A stretch of 64,000 nt of DNA from Flavobacteriaceae bacterium (lineage in GTDB: Bacteria; Bacteroidota; Bacteroidia; Flavobacteriales; Flavobacteriaceae), in assembly GCA_016649715.1 (NCBI GenBank), contig JAENXC010000004.1, positions 146,730 through 210,729 of the forward strand. The letters run 5' to 3'. Shown here in pieces: positions 7,147-14,739 of the stretch (its first letter is position 1; each line of letters starts with the position of its first letter). The position numbers and the translations under genes were made by a program. The notes under the pieces were generated by a model, which ran no database searches, was not told the origin of the DNA, and saw only the letters and a list, made by a program, of their open reading frames with translations.

Positions 7147-8411
7147 CAATTTTGTAAAACTTCCTTTAATTTTTCCGAAAACTTAAACACATCCTCAAAA
7201 CTATTGTAAAGTGGGGCAGGAGCGACGCGGATTACGTCGGGTTCGCGCCAATCGCTGATTACACCTGCTTTGGCCAATTTTGTATGTAAACTTTTATCGG
7301 CATTTTTCACTTGAATGGAAAGTTGACACCCACGTTCTTCAGGATTTCTGGGCGTGATTACGTTGATGGATTCGTTTTTCATTTCGTCCAATAGAAATTC
7401 TAAATAACCGGTAAGTTTTTCAGATTTCTTCCGAATGTTTTCAAAACCTGCCTCTGCAAATGTGTCTAAAGAAGCACGAATCGCAGCCATTGAAAGAATT
7501 GGCGGATTGCTGAGTTGCCAACCTTCCGCGCCAGGTAAGGCATCGAATTCGTGGCGCATATTGAAACGCGTTTTTTTGTTGTGGCCCCACCAGCCTGCGA
7601 AACGATTTAGCTTTTCATTGTTTGCGTGGCGTTCGTGAACAAAGCAACCGCCCAAACTTCCGGGGCCACTGTTTAAATATTTATAGGTACACCAAACGGC
7701 GAAATCGGCTCCGGTTTCGTGCAAGTTTGGTTGAATATTTCCCGCCCCGTGCGCCAAATCAAAACCGACCATACAATTATATTTATGGCCGAGTTCTGTA
7801 ATTTTTTTAAGTGGAAAGGATTGGCCAGTGTAATAATTGGTGCTGCCAATCATCAGTAAAGCGATTTCGTTTCCGTGGGTTTTCATTATTTCTTCCAAAT
7901 CCTCAAAACGGCAGAGTTCTTCACCTTTTCTGGGTTTCCAAAGGATCAATCCATCTTTTGGGTCAATTCCGTGGAACTTCAACTGGCTTTCTACTGCGTA
8001 TTTATCACTCGGAAAAGCGTCACTTTCAACCACAATTTTATACTTGGTTTTTGTGGGTTGGTAAAATGAAACCATCATTAAATGAAGATTCGTTGTAAGT
8101 GTATTCATCACAACTACTTCCGAAGGTTTTGCTCCAACGATTTTAGCCATATTCTCGGTTAAAAATTCGTGATACGGAAGCCAAGGGTGCTTTCCTTCGG
8201 TATGGCCTTCTACGCCAAGATTTGCCCAATCGGTCAATACTTCTTTAATATATTCTGAAGTAATTTTGGGTTGCAACCCGAGGGAATTTCCACAGAGATA
8301 AACCAATTCTTCACCCGTAGCACTTTTTGGAATGTGAAATTTATTTCTGAAAGAAGCCAAGGAATCCTCGACATCTTGCCTTTTTGCAAATTCTAAAGTG
8401 TTTTGGAACAT
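7146..8411 (-). CDS. kynU: Kynureninase
   Basis: This 421-residue PLP enzyme cleaves 3-hydroxykynurenine to 3-hydroxyanthranilate and alanine. The PLP lysine is K244 in the WCTYKYLNSGPG motif, and FDLAHGAGN (about 217-225) carries the PLP-binding Asp. The substrate-binding YLCGNSLGLQP motif sits near 38. I place the start at ATG 8411 (MFQNTLEFAKRQD) because related kynureninases begin this way. The longer frame would start with a GTG at 8441 that overlaps a perfect -7 promoter box (TATTTTTG, 8448-8441). It is the first gene of the minus-strand kynurenine operon. Confidence 0.93.
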   Translation of the reverse strand: MFQNTLEFAKRQDVEDSLASFRNKFHIPKSATGEELVYLCGNSLGLQPKITSEYIKEVLTDWANLGVEGHTEGKHPWLPYHEFLTENMAKIVGAKPSEVVVMNTLTTNLHLMMVSFYQPTKTKYKIVVESDAFPSDKYAVESQLKFHGIDPKDGLILWKPRKGEELCRFEDLEEIMKTHGNEIALLMIGSTNYYTGQSFPLKKITELGHKYNCMVGFDLAHGAGNIQPNLHETGADFAVWCTYKYLNSGPGSLGGCFVHERHANNEKLNRFAGWWGHNKKTRFNMRHEFDALPGAEGWQLSNPPILSMAAIRASLDTFAEAGFENIRKKSEKLTGYLEFLLDEMKNESINVITPRNPEERGCQLSIQVKNADKSLHTKLAKAGVISDWREPDVIRVAPAPLYNSFEDVFKFSEKLKEVLQN

Positions 8412-8440
8412 TCGGGAAAGATATTTTTTTTGGCTTTTCA

Positions 8441-8448
8441 CAAAAATA
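8441..8448 (-). promoter_or_regulatory. Candidate -7 box for the kynurenine operon
   Basis: TATTTTTG on the minus strand fits the Bacteroidota -7 consensus TAnnTTTG. It lies 30 bases before the preferred kynU ATG. No convincing -33 TTG is seen at the usual distance. Confidence 0.5.
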
Positions 8449-8516
8449 GGAATTAATATTTGTTTAATTTGTAATGCAATTCAAAAGTCTTATGTCCTTT
8501 AGCCCAATGTCATAAA

Positions 8517-10673
8517 ATGATTCGAAAATTACTTTTATTCTTTTTCTTGATTCTTTGCGGACAACTCTTTCCACAGTCCGTTGCTCGGCAATGGAACGAG
8601 GAGGTTTTGAACGGGATTAGAAATGATTACGCACGACCCGTGGTTCATGCCCGAAATTTGTTCCATTCTTCGGTAATTATGTATGATATGTGGGCGGTTT
8701 TCAACAAGCAGGCCGATACTTATTTTTTGGGAAAAAATGTTGGCGGATTTGAATGTCCGTTTGATGGTTTTCAAACCAAGGAACCCACTTTGGAATCACA
8801 AAAAAAGGCAATCAGTTACGGTGTTTATAGATTGATAAATCACCGTTTTGCAAATTCTCCCGAAAAGGAGGAAATTATGCAATCCGTTGATAGTTTGATG
8901 GACGCTTTGGGCTATGACAAAAACTATACTAAAACTGATTATCACAACGGAAACCCCGCCGCATTGGGCAATTATATGGCCCAAAAAATGATTGAGTTCG
9001 GTTTGCAGGACGGCGCCAATGAGGCGGACGATTACAGCAATCAATTTTACCAACCTTTAAATGAAGCCCTTAATATGGATATTTCGGGTAACCCTGAAAT
9101 TCAGTTTCCCAACAACTGGCAGCCCTTGAAAATAGATGATTATGTAGACCAAAGCGGACACACCATTCCCGGAGGCCAACCGCCATTTTTGGGTCCTGAG
9201 TGGGGCAGGGTGGTGCCGTTTTCATTGCGGGAAGAGGATAAAACCGTGTTTCACGTTCCTGGTTATGATTATTGGGTTTATCACGATCCGGGACCACCTG
9301 CTTACATTCAGGAGGGTTTGGGTGAAGAAGATCCATATAAATGGAATTTCGCACTTGTAGCGGCATGGGCAGCACATTTGGATCCGAAAGACAGCGTGAA
9401 GCTGGATATTTCGCCAAAAGGTTTGGGAAATTTAAATATGAATGAATACCCACAGACTCTTTCTGAATACAAGGAATTTTACAATTTGGAAAATGGCGGC
9501 GACCCCAGCCATGGCAGGGAAATGAATGCGATTACCGGTCAACCTTATCAACCCCAAATGGTTTACAGGGGCGATTATACAAGGGCTTTGGCCGAATTTT
9601 GGGCTGACGGTCCCAACAGTGAAACGCCGCCGGGACACTGGTTTGTATTGCTGAACTATGTTAGCGACCATCCTGCAACCGTAAAAAAGTTCAAAGGGAA
9701 AGGGCGCGTACTTTCAGATTTGGAGTGGGATGTGAAATGCTATTTTATTTTGGGAGGCGCAATGCACGATGCGGCAGTAAGTGCTTGGGGCATTAAAGGA
9801 TATTACGATTATGTGCGCCCTGTGAGTGCCATTCGCTATATGGGCGACCGCGGACAATCAACCGATCCGAACCTGCCGAGTTATGATCCGCACGGATTGC
9901 CTATTATTCCCGGGCGAATTGAATTGGTAAAAGTAGGCGACTCCTTGGCTGGAAATTTCAATGAAAATGTTGGCAAGATGAAGCTTTATACGTGGCGTGG
10001 GCCGGATTATGTGGTCAACCCGAATATTGATGAAGCGGGTGTTGGCTGGATACTTTCGGAGGAATGGTGGCCGTATCAACGCCCCTCGTTTGTTACGCCT
10101 CCTTTTGCGGGTTACGTTTCGGGCCATTCCACTTTTTCGAGGGCAGGAGCTGAAGTTATGACGATGCTTACCGGGAGCGAATATTTTCCAGAGGGAATGG
10201 GCATTTTCGATATTCAGAAAAACGAATTTTTGTTTTTTGAGGAAGGGCCCAGCACTAGTTTTCAATTGCAGTGGGCTACCTATCGCGATGCTTCGGATCA
10301 GTGCAGTCTTTCGCGTATTTGGGGCGGGATTCACGTTCCTATAGACGACATTCCCGGCCGAATTATTGGCGAAGAAATTGGCTTGGAGGCATTTTCTTTT
10401 GGTGAAAAATATTTCACGGGTGAAATTGCTCAAAATGGAGTGGTTTTTCCAAATCCTGCAGATGAAAATATTACCGTACTCTATAAAACCGATAGAAATT
10501 TTGAAGCTGTAATTTTTGATGTGTTGGGAAGAAACGTGCTTCAGGCCGTTACCAATTTCAATACAAACAATGAATTTAAAATGGATATTTCCAGTTTGCG
10601 TCCCGGACTGTATTTCTTCAGTTTACAGGAAGGAAAGAAAAGAGTGTGGACACAGAAACTTCTGAAAAATTAA
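8517..10673 (+). CDS. Secreted PAP2/vanadium-haloperoxidase-like phosphatase with T9SS sorting domain
   Basis: The 718-residue protein has a signal peptide (about 1-20, ending CGQLFPQS) and a large helical PAP2/haloperoxidase region. In this region YVSGHSTFSRAG (about 534-545) and SRIWGGIHVPIDD (about 598-610) reproduce the GHS and SRxxxGxH catalytic motifs of acid phosphatase and vanadium haloperoxidase folds. The last about 80 residues (VFPNPADENITV to a basic KLLKN end) are a type A T9SS sorting domain, so the protein is exported and anchored or released through the type IX system. Whether it is a phosphatase or a halide oxidase cannot be decided here. It is transcribed divergently from kynU, and its stop overlaps the stop of the facing lipoprotein gene. 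Confidence 0.85.
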   Translation: MIRKLLLFFFLILCGQLFPQSVARQWNEEVLNGIRNDYARPVVHARNLFHSSVIMYDMWAVFNKQADTYFLGKNVGGFECPFDGFQTKEPTLESQKKAISYGVYRLINHRFANSPEKEEIMQSVDSLMDALGYDKNYTKTDYHNGNPAALGNYMAQKMIEFGLQDGANEADDYSNQFYQPLNEALNMDISGNPEIQFPNNWQPLKIDDYVDQSGHTIPGGQPPFLGPEWGRVVPFSLREEDKTVFHVPGYDYWVYHDPGPPAYIQEGLGEEDPYKWNFALVAAWAAHLDPKDSVKLDISPKGLGNLNMNEYPQTLSEYKEFYNLENGGDPSHGREMNAITGQPYQPQMVYRGDYTRALAEFWADGPNSETPPGHWFVLLNYVSDHPATVKKFKGKGRVLSDLEWDVKCYFILGGAMHDAAVSAWGIKGYYDYVRPVSAIRYMGDRGQSTDPNLPSYDPHGLPIIPGRIELVKVGDSLAGNFNENVGKMKLYTWRGPDYVVNPNIDEAGVGWILSEEWWPYQRPSFVTPPFAGYVSGHSTFSRAGAEVMTMLTGSEYFPEGMGIFDIQKNEFLFFEEGPSTSFQLQWATYRDASDQCSLSRIWGGIHVPIDDIPGRIIGEEIGLEAFSFGEKYFTGEIAQNGVVFPNPADENITVLYKTDRNFEAVIFDVLGRNVLQAVTNFNTNNEFKMDISSLRPGLYFFSLQEGKKRVWTQKLLKN

Positions 10674-11383
10674 TTCTTACCTTCCTTTTTTACTGAAATA
10701 TTCGTGAAATACAACTTGAAATTTCCAGTGCTGTCTTTGTGCGTTGTTGCAATTTCAATACCGTTGAAGTTTTCATAATTTTCCCAAGTTGTGCTCATTG
10801 AAGGTTTTTCAGCATTTCCCTTTCTATAGTTCCATTCCTTTATTTTGAAATCTTTATCATAGAAAAAATCATAAGCATCGCCGGGAGTGTAGCCGCCGTC
10901 ATTTCCGTAAACAATTGTAAGTTGGTTCAAAGTGTCTTTTGAAATGGGTGCCACAGCGTTTTCCTTTTCGGAAAAAGTGGTGCCTTCGTCCCAAACAATT
11001 TGAAAAGGAGCCAACAACCAATATTTATCATTGATGAATGCACCGTCGGTTTTCATAATTAAACTGTCCATTTGCGAACGGTTGTAATTAACGGTGTCCT
11101 TGGCCGACGTCATAGACACATCTCCGGTTTTTGGTTTCCAGACCCAAGAACGATCAAAATGGTTTTCGCCGCGGTCCACATTAAAAGTGAAAGCTATTTC
11201 TGAAACGTCTTTCCAGTTTTCATAACCGTTTGCATTTGCAATTTGGTGGGCGATATTCATCTTTTGGATGGAATCGTTATGTTCAGCGTTTATTTCAGAA
11301 GTTGAAGTTTCCGTGGATTTTTGAGTATTGTTGCAGGCAATCATTCCGAAGAATATTAAAACAGCAAAAAATTTGGTTTTCAT
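10670..11383 (-). CDS. Hypothetical lipoprotein
   Basis: The 237-residue protein has a lipoprotein signal (KFFAVLIFFGMIACNN; lipobox Cys17), so it should be lipid-anchored in the envelope. After a Ser/Thr-rich linker comes a domain with EIAFTFNVDRGENHFDRSW, a YNDGGYTPGDAYDFFYD segment and a repeated strand pattern. This resembles Bacteroidota LolA-like or DUF-type lipoproteins, but I cannot assign a named family. It converges with the PAP2-like gene, sharing a 4-base TTAA stop overlap. Function unknown. Confidence 0.8.
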   Translation of the reverse strand: MKTKFFAVLIFFGMIACNNTQKSTETSTSEINAEHNDSIQKMNIAHQIANANGYENWKDVSEIAFTFNVDRGENHFDRSWVWKPKTGDVSMTSAKDTVNYNRSQMDSLIMKTDGAFINDKYWLLAPFQIVWDEGTTFSEKENAVAPISKDTLNQLTIVYGNDGGYTPGDAYDFFYDKDFKIKEWNYRKGNAEKPSMSTTWENYENFNGIEIATTHKDSTGNFKLYFTNISVKKEGKN

Positions 11384-11476
11384 TGTTGGGTATTTTCAGT
11401 AAAAATAACAAATAGTTTTAGCTTTCATATTTTTCGTATTTTTAAAGGTCAATAACCTCTTAAATCCTCAAATGCC

Positions 11477-11755
11477 ATGCGCGTAGTTGATAACAAAGAA
11501 AAAAATAGGTTCGAGACTGAAATTAATGGCCACCTAGCTATTATTGAATATTCGGTTTTGCCGAACGTTTTGTCGCTTAACCATACTGAAGTTCCCAAGG
11601 AATTGGCTGGACAAGGCGTTGCTAGTGAAATGACAGAGAAGGTTTTACTGCAAATAGAACTCCGTGGTTTAAAGATAATACCAGCATGTCCTTACACAAA
11701 AAAGTATATTGAGAAACATCCCGAATGGAAATCTATTTTGGCTACCGAAAGCTAA
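11477..11755 (+). CDS. YjdJ-type GNAT-like N-acetyltransferase
   Basis: This 92-residue protein matches the small YidJ/YjdJ (Acetyltransf_CG, DUF-type GNAT) family. LNHTEVPKELAGQGVASEMTEKVL (about 33-56) holds the shortened acetyl-CoA P-loop (GQGVAS), and the C-terminus ends with PACPYTKKYIEKHPEW, typical of the family. Its substrate is unknown. It is monocistronic, with ATG at 11477 and a strong terminator just after the stop. Confidence 0.88.
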   Translation: MRVVDNKEKNRFETEINGHLAIIEYSVLPNVLSLNHTEVPKELAGQGVASEMTEKVLLQIELRGLKIIPACPYTKKYIEKHPEWKSILATES

Positions 11756-11756
11756 G

Positions 11757-11797
11757 AGAAAAGCCCTTTCAATTAGTTTTGAAAGGGCTTTTCTTTT
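11757..11797 (+). terminator. Rho-independent terminator, perfect 16-bp stem
   Basis: AGAAAAGCCCTTTCAA and its exact complement flank a 4- to 5-base loop, with A-runs and T-runs on either side. It can terminate in both directions and lies directly after the acetyltransferase gene. Confidence 0.85.
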
Positions 11798-11812
11798 TAA
11801 ATCCGCAGCATT

Positions 11813-11944
11813 TTAATCTACTGCATCCTCAATATCGTCAGCAACATCTTCTATTTTGTCACCAACCGATTTCTTTTCGCGGCAACTTGTGAAGCCAGTA
11901 CTCATTAGACCTGCGGCGAATAAAATTAAAAATACTTTTTTCTA
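11813..11944 (-). pseudogene. Small lipoprotein gene with the start codon lost
   Basis: The minus-strand frame reads KKVFLILFAAGLMSTGFTSC (a lipoprotein signal with Cys) followed by REKKSVGDKIEDVADDIEDAVD and a stop at 11813. The codon that should be the ATG, directly before AAA AAA GTA, is TAG (11942-11944). The only internal ATG (11905) would remove most of the signal peptide. It is thus a start-lost gene of about 43 codons, or a very small 30-residue ORF. The acidic tail resembles entericidin-like or CsbD-like stress lipoproteins, but no family is certain. Confidence 0.6.
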
Positions 11945-11983
11945 AATAGTTCGCTGTTTAAATACATTTTAGAAAAATAAAAA

Positions 11984-12136
11984 TCATAGTCTACGGCCAG
12001 TGGCTAAGCGCCAAAGAATTCCAATAATGGCCAACACCAATAAAATGTGAATGAAGGCACCCAACGAAAAATAGAAATAGCCAAACAGCCATCCTATTAT
12101 TAAAATTACTACAATTAACCAAATTAAATCTCTCAT
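11984..12136 (-). CDS. lmo0937-family small membrane protein
   Basis: The 50-residue protein MRDLIWLIVVILIIGWLF... has two hydrophobic helices (about 4-22 and 27-43) and a basic TGRRL end. This is the pattern of the lmo0937/DUF5670 family of tiny stress-associated membrane proteins. The start is ATG at 12136; longer in-frame extensions lack family similarity. It lies next to the start-lost lipoprotein, and the two may be a small stress pair. Exact function unknown. Confidence 0.8.
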   Translation of the reverse strand: MRDLIWLIVVILIIGWLFGYFYFSLGAFIHILLVLAIIGILWRLATGRRL

Positions 12137-12306
12137 AACGGTTTGTTTTTTTGTTAGTATTCTGAAATCTAACATAAAATATTTCATTATTTAGCCGTTT
12201 TAACCGAGATTTAACGAAATTCATGATAGAAACACAATTTATTTATCAAATGGATTATCGAATGTATTTTTTTAGTTAATTTTTTAATTTTATAAAAAAT
12301 AGAATT

Positions 12307-13107
12307 GTGGATTTTAAAAAGGAATTTGAAACCAACCGAAAAACCTGGAACACCAAAGTTGCCATTCATGCCGAAAGCGAATTTTATGATTTGAAGAATT
12401 CTAAAAAAGGGAAAACATCTCTAAATGCTTATGAAACCAAGGCTTTGGGAGATATTTCCAAAAGAAAATTACTCCATCTTCAATGCCATTTTGGGCAGGA
12501 CACATTGAGTTTTGCACGAATGGGCGCAAAGTGTACAGGCAATGATATTTCTGATAAAGCAATTGCTCTTGCGAAACAATTGAACGATGAATTGAAACTT
12601 GATGCAAAATTTGTTTGCTGCAATGTTTTGGACACTTCACAACACATTACAGAAAAATTCGACATTGTTTTTACGAGTTACGGAACTATTGGCTGGCTGC
12701 CAGATTTAAAACCTTGGGCTAAAATGATTTCAGAGAGGTTGAAGCCCGGCGGCTACTTTTATATAGTTGAATTCCACCCCATAGCTTGGATGTTTGACTA
12801 TACCGTTTCGACGCCCGTTATGAAATATGGCTACCAGCAAAAAGGTGTTATTTACGAAGAATACCAAGGAACGTATGCCGATAAAAATTCAAAGATGATG
12901 AGCAAGGAATACGGATGGAATCACAGTTTGGGCGAAGTAATTTCTTCACTTTCCGAAGCGGGACTATACATTGAATATCTTAAGGAACATCCTGCTTCAC
13001 CCTATGATATTTTTCCGGGATTGGTGAAAAATGATGAAGGCATGTTTGAACTTCCTTCCAAAATGTATCCTTTAATTTTTGAAGTGAAAGCAATAAAAAA
13101 AACCTAA
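12307..13107 (+). CDS. Class I SAM-dependent methyltransferase
   Basis: This 266-residue protein has the Rossmann-type SAM fold. Motif I appears as LLHLQCHFGQDTLSFARMGA (about 55-74), followed by GNDISDKAIALAKQL (acidic ribose-binding loop). FDIVFTSYGTIGWLPDL and LKPGGYFYIVEFHP are motifs II-III. It belongs to the broad methyltransferase-11/25 group. The substrate is not evident. It starts with GTG at 12307, as no ATG fits the family start. The stop lies in the stem of a terminator. Confidence 0.85.
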   Translation: MDFKKEFETNRKTWNTKVAIHAESEFYDLKNSKKGKTSLNAYETKALGDISKRKLLHLQCHFGQDTLSFARMGAKCTGNDISDKAIALAKQLNDELKLDAKFVCCNVLDTSQHITEKFDIVFTSYGTIGWLPDLKPWAKMISERLKPGGYFYIVEFHPIAWMFDYTVSTPVMKYGYQQKGVIYEEYQGTYADKNSKMMSKEYGWNHSLGEVISSLSEAGLYIEYLKEHPASPYDIFPGLVKNDEGMFELPSKMYPLIFEVKAIKKT

Positions 13108-13152
13108 CAGCTTAACTTGCTTCGTAGCTCGCAATGACACTGTTAGGTTTTA
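13097..13152. terminator. Bidirectional terminator with a dispersed repeat in its loop
   Basis: AAAACCTAACAG at 13099-13110 pairs with CTGTTAGGTTTT at 13140-13151, separating convergent methyltransferase and msrA genes. The 29-base loop consists almost entirely of a CTTGCTTCGTAGCTCGCAAT unit. This is a variant of the TCATTGCGAGnnnCGAAGCAA repeat found widely in bacterial intergenic DNA. Confidence 0.75.
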
Positions 13153-13169
13153 TGACAGAGAAATTTTTA

Positions 13170-13847
13170 TTAATGACTTTCGGTTTTCTTTAAAAGATTT
13201 GGAAATTTTTGTTTAAACTTATTTATTCTCGGAATGGAAACATTTTGAATATAAGGGTTGTCCGGATTGTTCTTTTCATAGTTTTGATGGTAGTTTTCTG
13301 CGTCCCAAAATTTTTGAAATGGCAAAACCTGAGCTGCAACTTTATCGCCACTTAGTTGTTTGTTCATTGTGTCAATCTTTTCATCTATTATTTTCTTCTC
13401 TTCATCGTTTTGATAAAAAATAATGGAACGATAAGAAGTACCGTTGTCTGGACCTTGTCCATTTACTTGGGTTACGTTTTGTGAACCGAAATAAACATCA
13501 ATCAATTGACTGAAACTTATAACTTCAGGATCATAAATAACTTCAACAGCTTCGGCGTGGTCTCCGTGATTTTCATAAGTTGGATTTTGCATTTTTCCGC
13601 CGCTGTAGCCCGAAATTGCTTCTTTCACACCCTTTACACTTTCATAAACCGCTTCCACACACCAAAAGCAGCCACTGGCAAAATAGGCTTTTTTCAATCC
13701 GTTTACAGTCTCAGTTTGAACTGGAGTTTGCTCTTTTTGAGCTATTGTTTCAGCTTCTTTATTGCCGTCATTTGATGGTTTGCAGGAGCCTTGGAGCGAA
13801 AAAAGAAAAACGCTGAATACTAAAATCGTGATTTTTTTCATTTTCAT
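13170..13847 (-). CDS. msrA: Peptide-methionine (S)-S-oxide reductase, lipoprotein form
   Basis: The 225-residue protein reduces methionine-S-sulfoxide in damaged proteins. The catalytic motif YFASGCFWCVEAVYESVKG contains the nucleophilic Cys and the partner Cys two residues on. GYSGG, NHGDHAEAVEV and YRSIIFY are family signatures. An N-terminal lipoprotein signal (FSLQGSC) followed by a Glu/Gln-rich linker shows that this copy is exported and lipid-anchored in the envelope, where it would protect surface proteins. No MsrB domain is fused. Start ATG at 13847 (a second ATG two codons later is equally possible). Confidence 0.93.
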   Translation of the reverse strand: MKMKKITILVFSVFLFSLQGSCKPSNDGNKEAETIAQKEQTPVQTETVNGLKKAYFASGCFWCVEAVYESVKGVKEAISGYSGGKMQNPTYENHGDHAEAVEVIYDPEVISFSQLIDVYFGSQNVTQVNGQGPDNGTSYRSIIFYQNDEEKKIIDEKIDTMNKQLSGDKVAAQVLPFQKFWDAENYHQNYEKNNPDNPYIQNVSIPRINKFKQKFPNLLKKTESH

Positions 13848-13900
13848 TTTTATTTATCGGATTCGTCTTTACTAAAATCAAAACCTTGCAATTAAAGTAC

Positions 13901-13933
13901 AAAAAAAAGCCTCCACTAATTGTGAAGGCTTTG
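13901..13933 (-). terminator. Terminator of the coiled-coil gene
   Basis: On the minus strand, AAAGCCTTCAC, loop AATTA and GTGGAGGCTTT are followed by a run of Ts. It lies 20 bases after the stop of the gene at 13954-14736. Confidence 0.85.
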
Positions 13934-13953
13934 TTATAATTGGTTTTCTACGC

Positions 13954-14736
13954 TTATTTAAGTTTTGAAAACTTGGCTTCCATCTTTTCGCGTTCCTCGT
14001 TTGCAAGATCCGGATCTACCAAAATACGGCCGCTGTGTTCATCTGTAATTATTTTTTTGCGGCTTGCAATTTCCATCTGCACTTGTGGCGGAATGGTAAA
14101 GAAAGAACCGCCCGAAGCTCCACGCTCCACAGCCACAATGGCAAGGCCATTCTTTACATTGCCGCGGATTCTTTTGTAGGCTTTTATTAGTCGCGGTTCA
14201 ATTTGCGCTTCAAAAGCATCAGACTCCTTTATAAGAGTTTTCTCTTCTTTTTCGGTTTCCTTCAATATTTCGTCAAGCTCGCTTTGTTTGTGTTTCAAAT
14301 GTTCGGAACGCTCGTCAAAACGGCCTTTTGTTTCTTCAATGACTTGGGTTTTTTGCTCTATTTGTGCGCGGTATTCTTTTATATTCTTGTCGGCAAGCTG
14401 CATTTCCAATTCCTGAAACTCAATCTCTTTACTCAAAGAGTTGTATTCACGGTTGTTGCGAACGTTGTCCTGTTGCGTAGCATATTTTTTGATAAGTGTC
14501 TTGGACTCTTCAATGCTGTTCTTTTTTTCTTTGATTTGGTCTTCAATTACTTCAAGATCGGCTTTCAGTTTTTCCAAACGGGTGTTCATTCCTGCCACCT
14601 CGTCCTCAAGGTCTTCAACTTCCAGCGGAAGTTCGCCACGAACGCTTCTTATTTCATCAATTCGGGAATCTATAAGTTGCAGATCGTACAGGGTTCTTAA
14701 CTTCTCTTCAACAGTAACTTCGGTTTTTGTTGCCAT
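13954..14736 (-). CDS. C4-type zinc-ribbon family protein lacking its zinc cysteines
   Basis: The 260-residue protein is a long antiparallel coiled coil (about 20-190) followed by the conserved C-terminal domain of the CT398/DUF164 family. In the family this domain reads like ACGGCFxxIPPQ...VCEYCGRI with four zinc-binding Cys. Here it reads ASGGSFFTIPPQVQ and ITDEHSGRILVDPDLA, so all four metal positions are replaced (Ser, Ser, Asp, Ser) while the surrounding fold residues remain. Members of the family bind secretion, flagellar or RNA-polymerase partners, but the role in Bacteroidota is unknown. It is followed at 3 bases by the Nif3 gene upstream, suggesting co-transcription. Confidence 0.85.
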   Translation of the reverse strand: MATKTEVTVEEKLRTLYDLQLIDSRIDEIRSVRGELPLEVEDLEDEVAGMNTRLEKLKADLEVIEDQIKEKKNSIEESKTLIKKYATQQDNVRNNREYNSLSKEIEFQELEMQLADKNIKEYRAQIEQKTQVIEETKGRFDERSEHLKHKQSELDEILKETEKEEKTLIKESDAFEAQIEPRLIKAYKRIRGNVKNGLAIVAVERGASGGSFFTIPPQVQMEIASRKKIITDEHSGRILVDPDLANEEREKMEAKFSKLK

Positions 14737-14739
14737 AAA

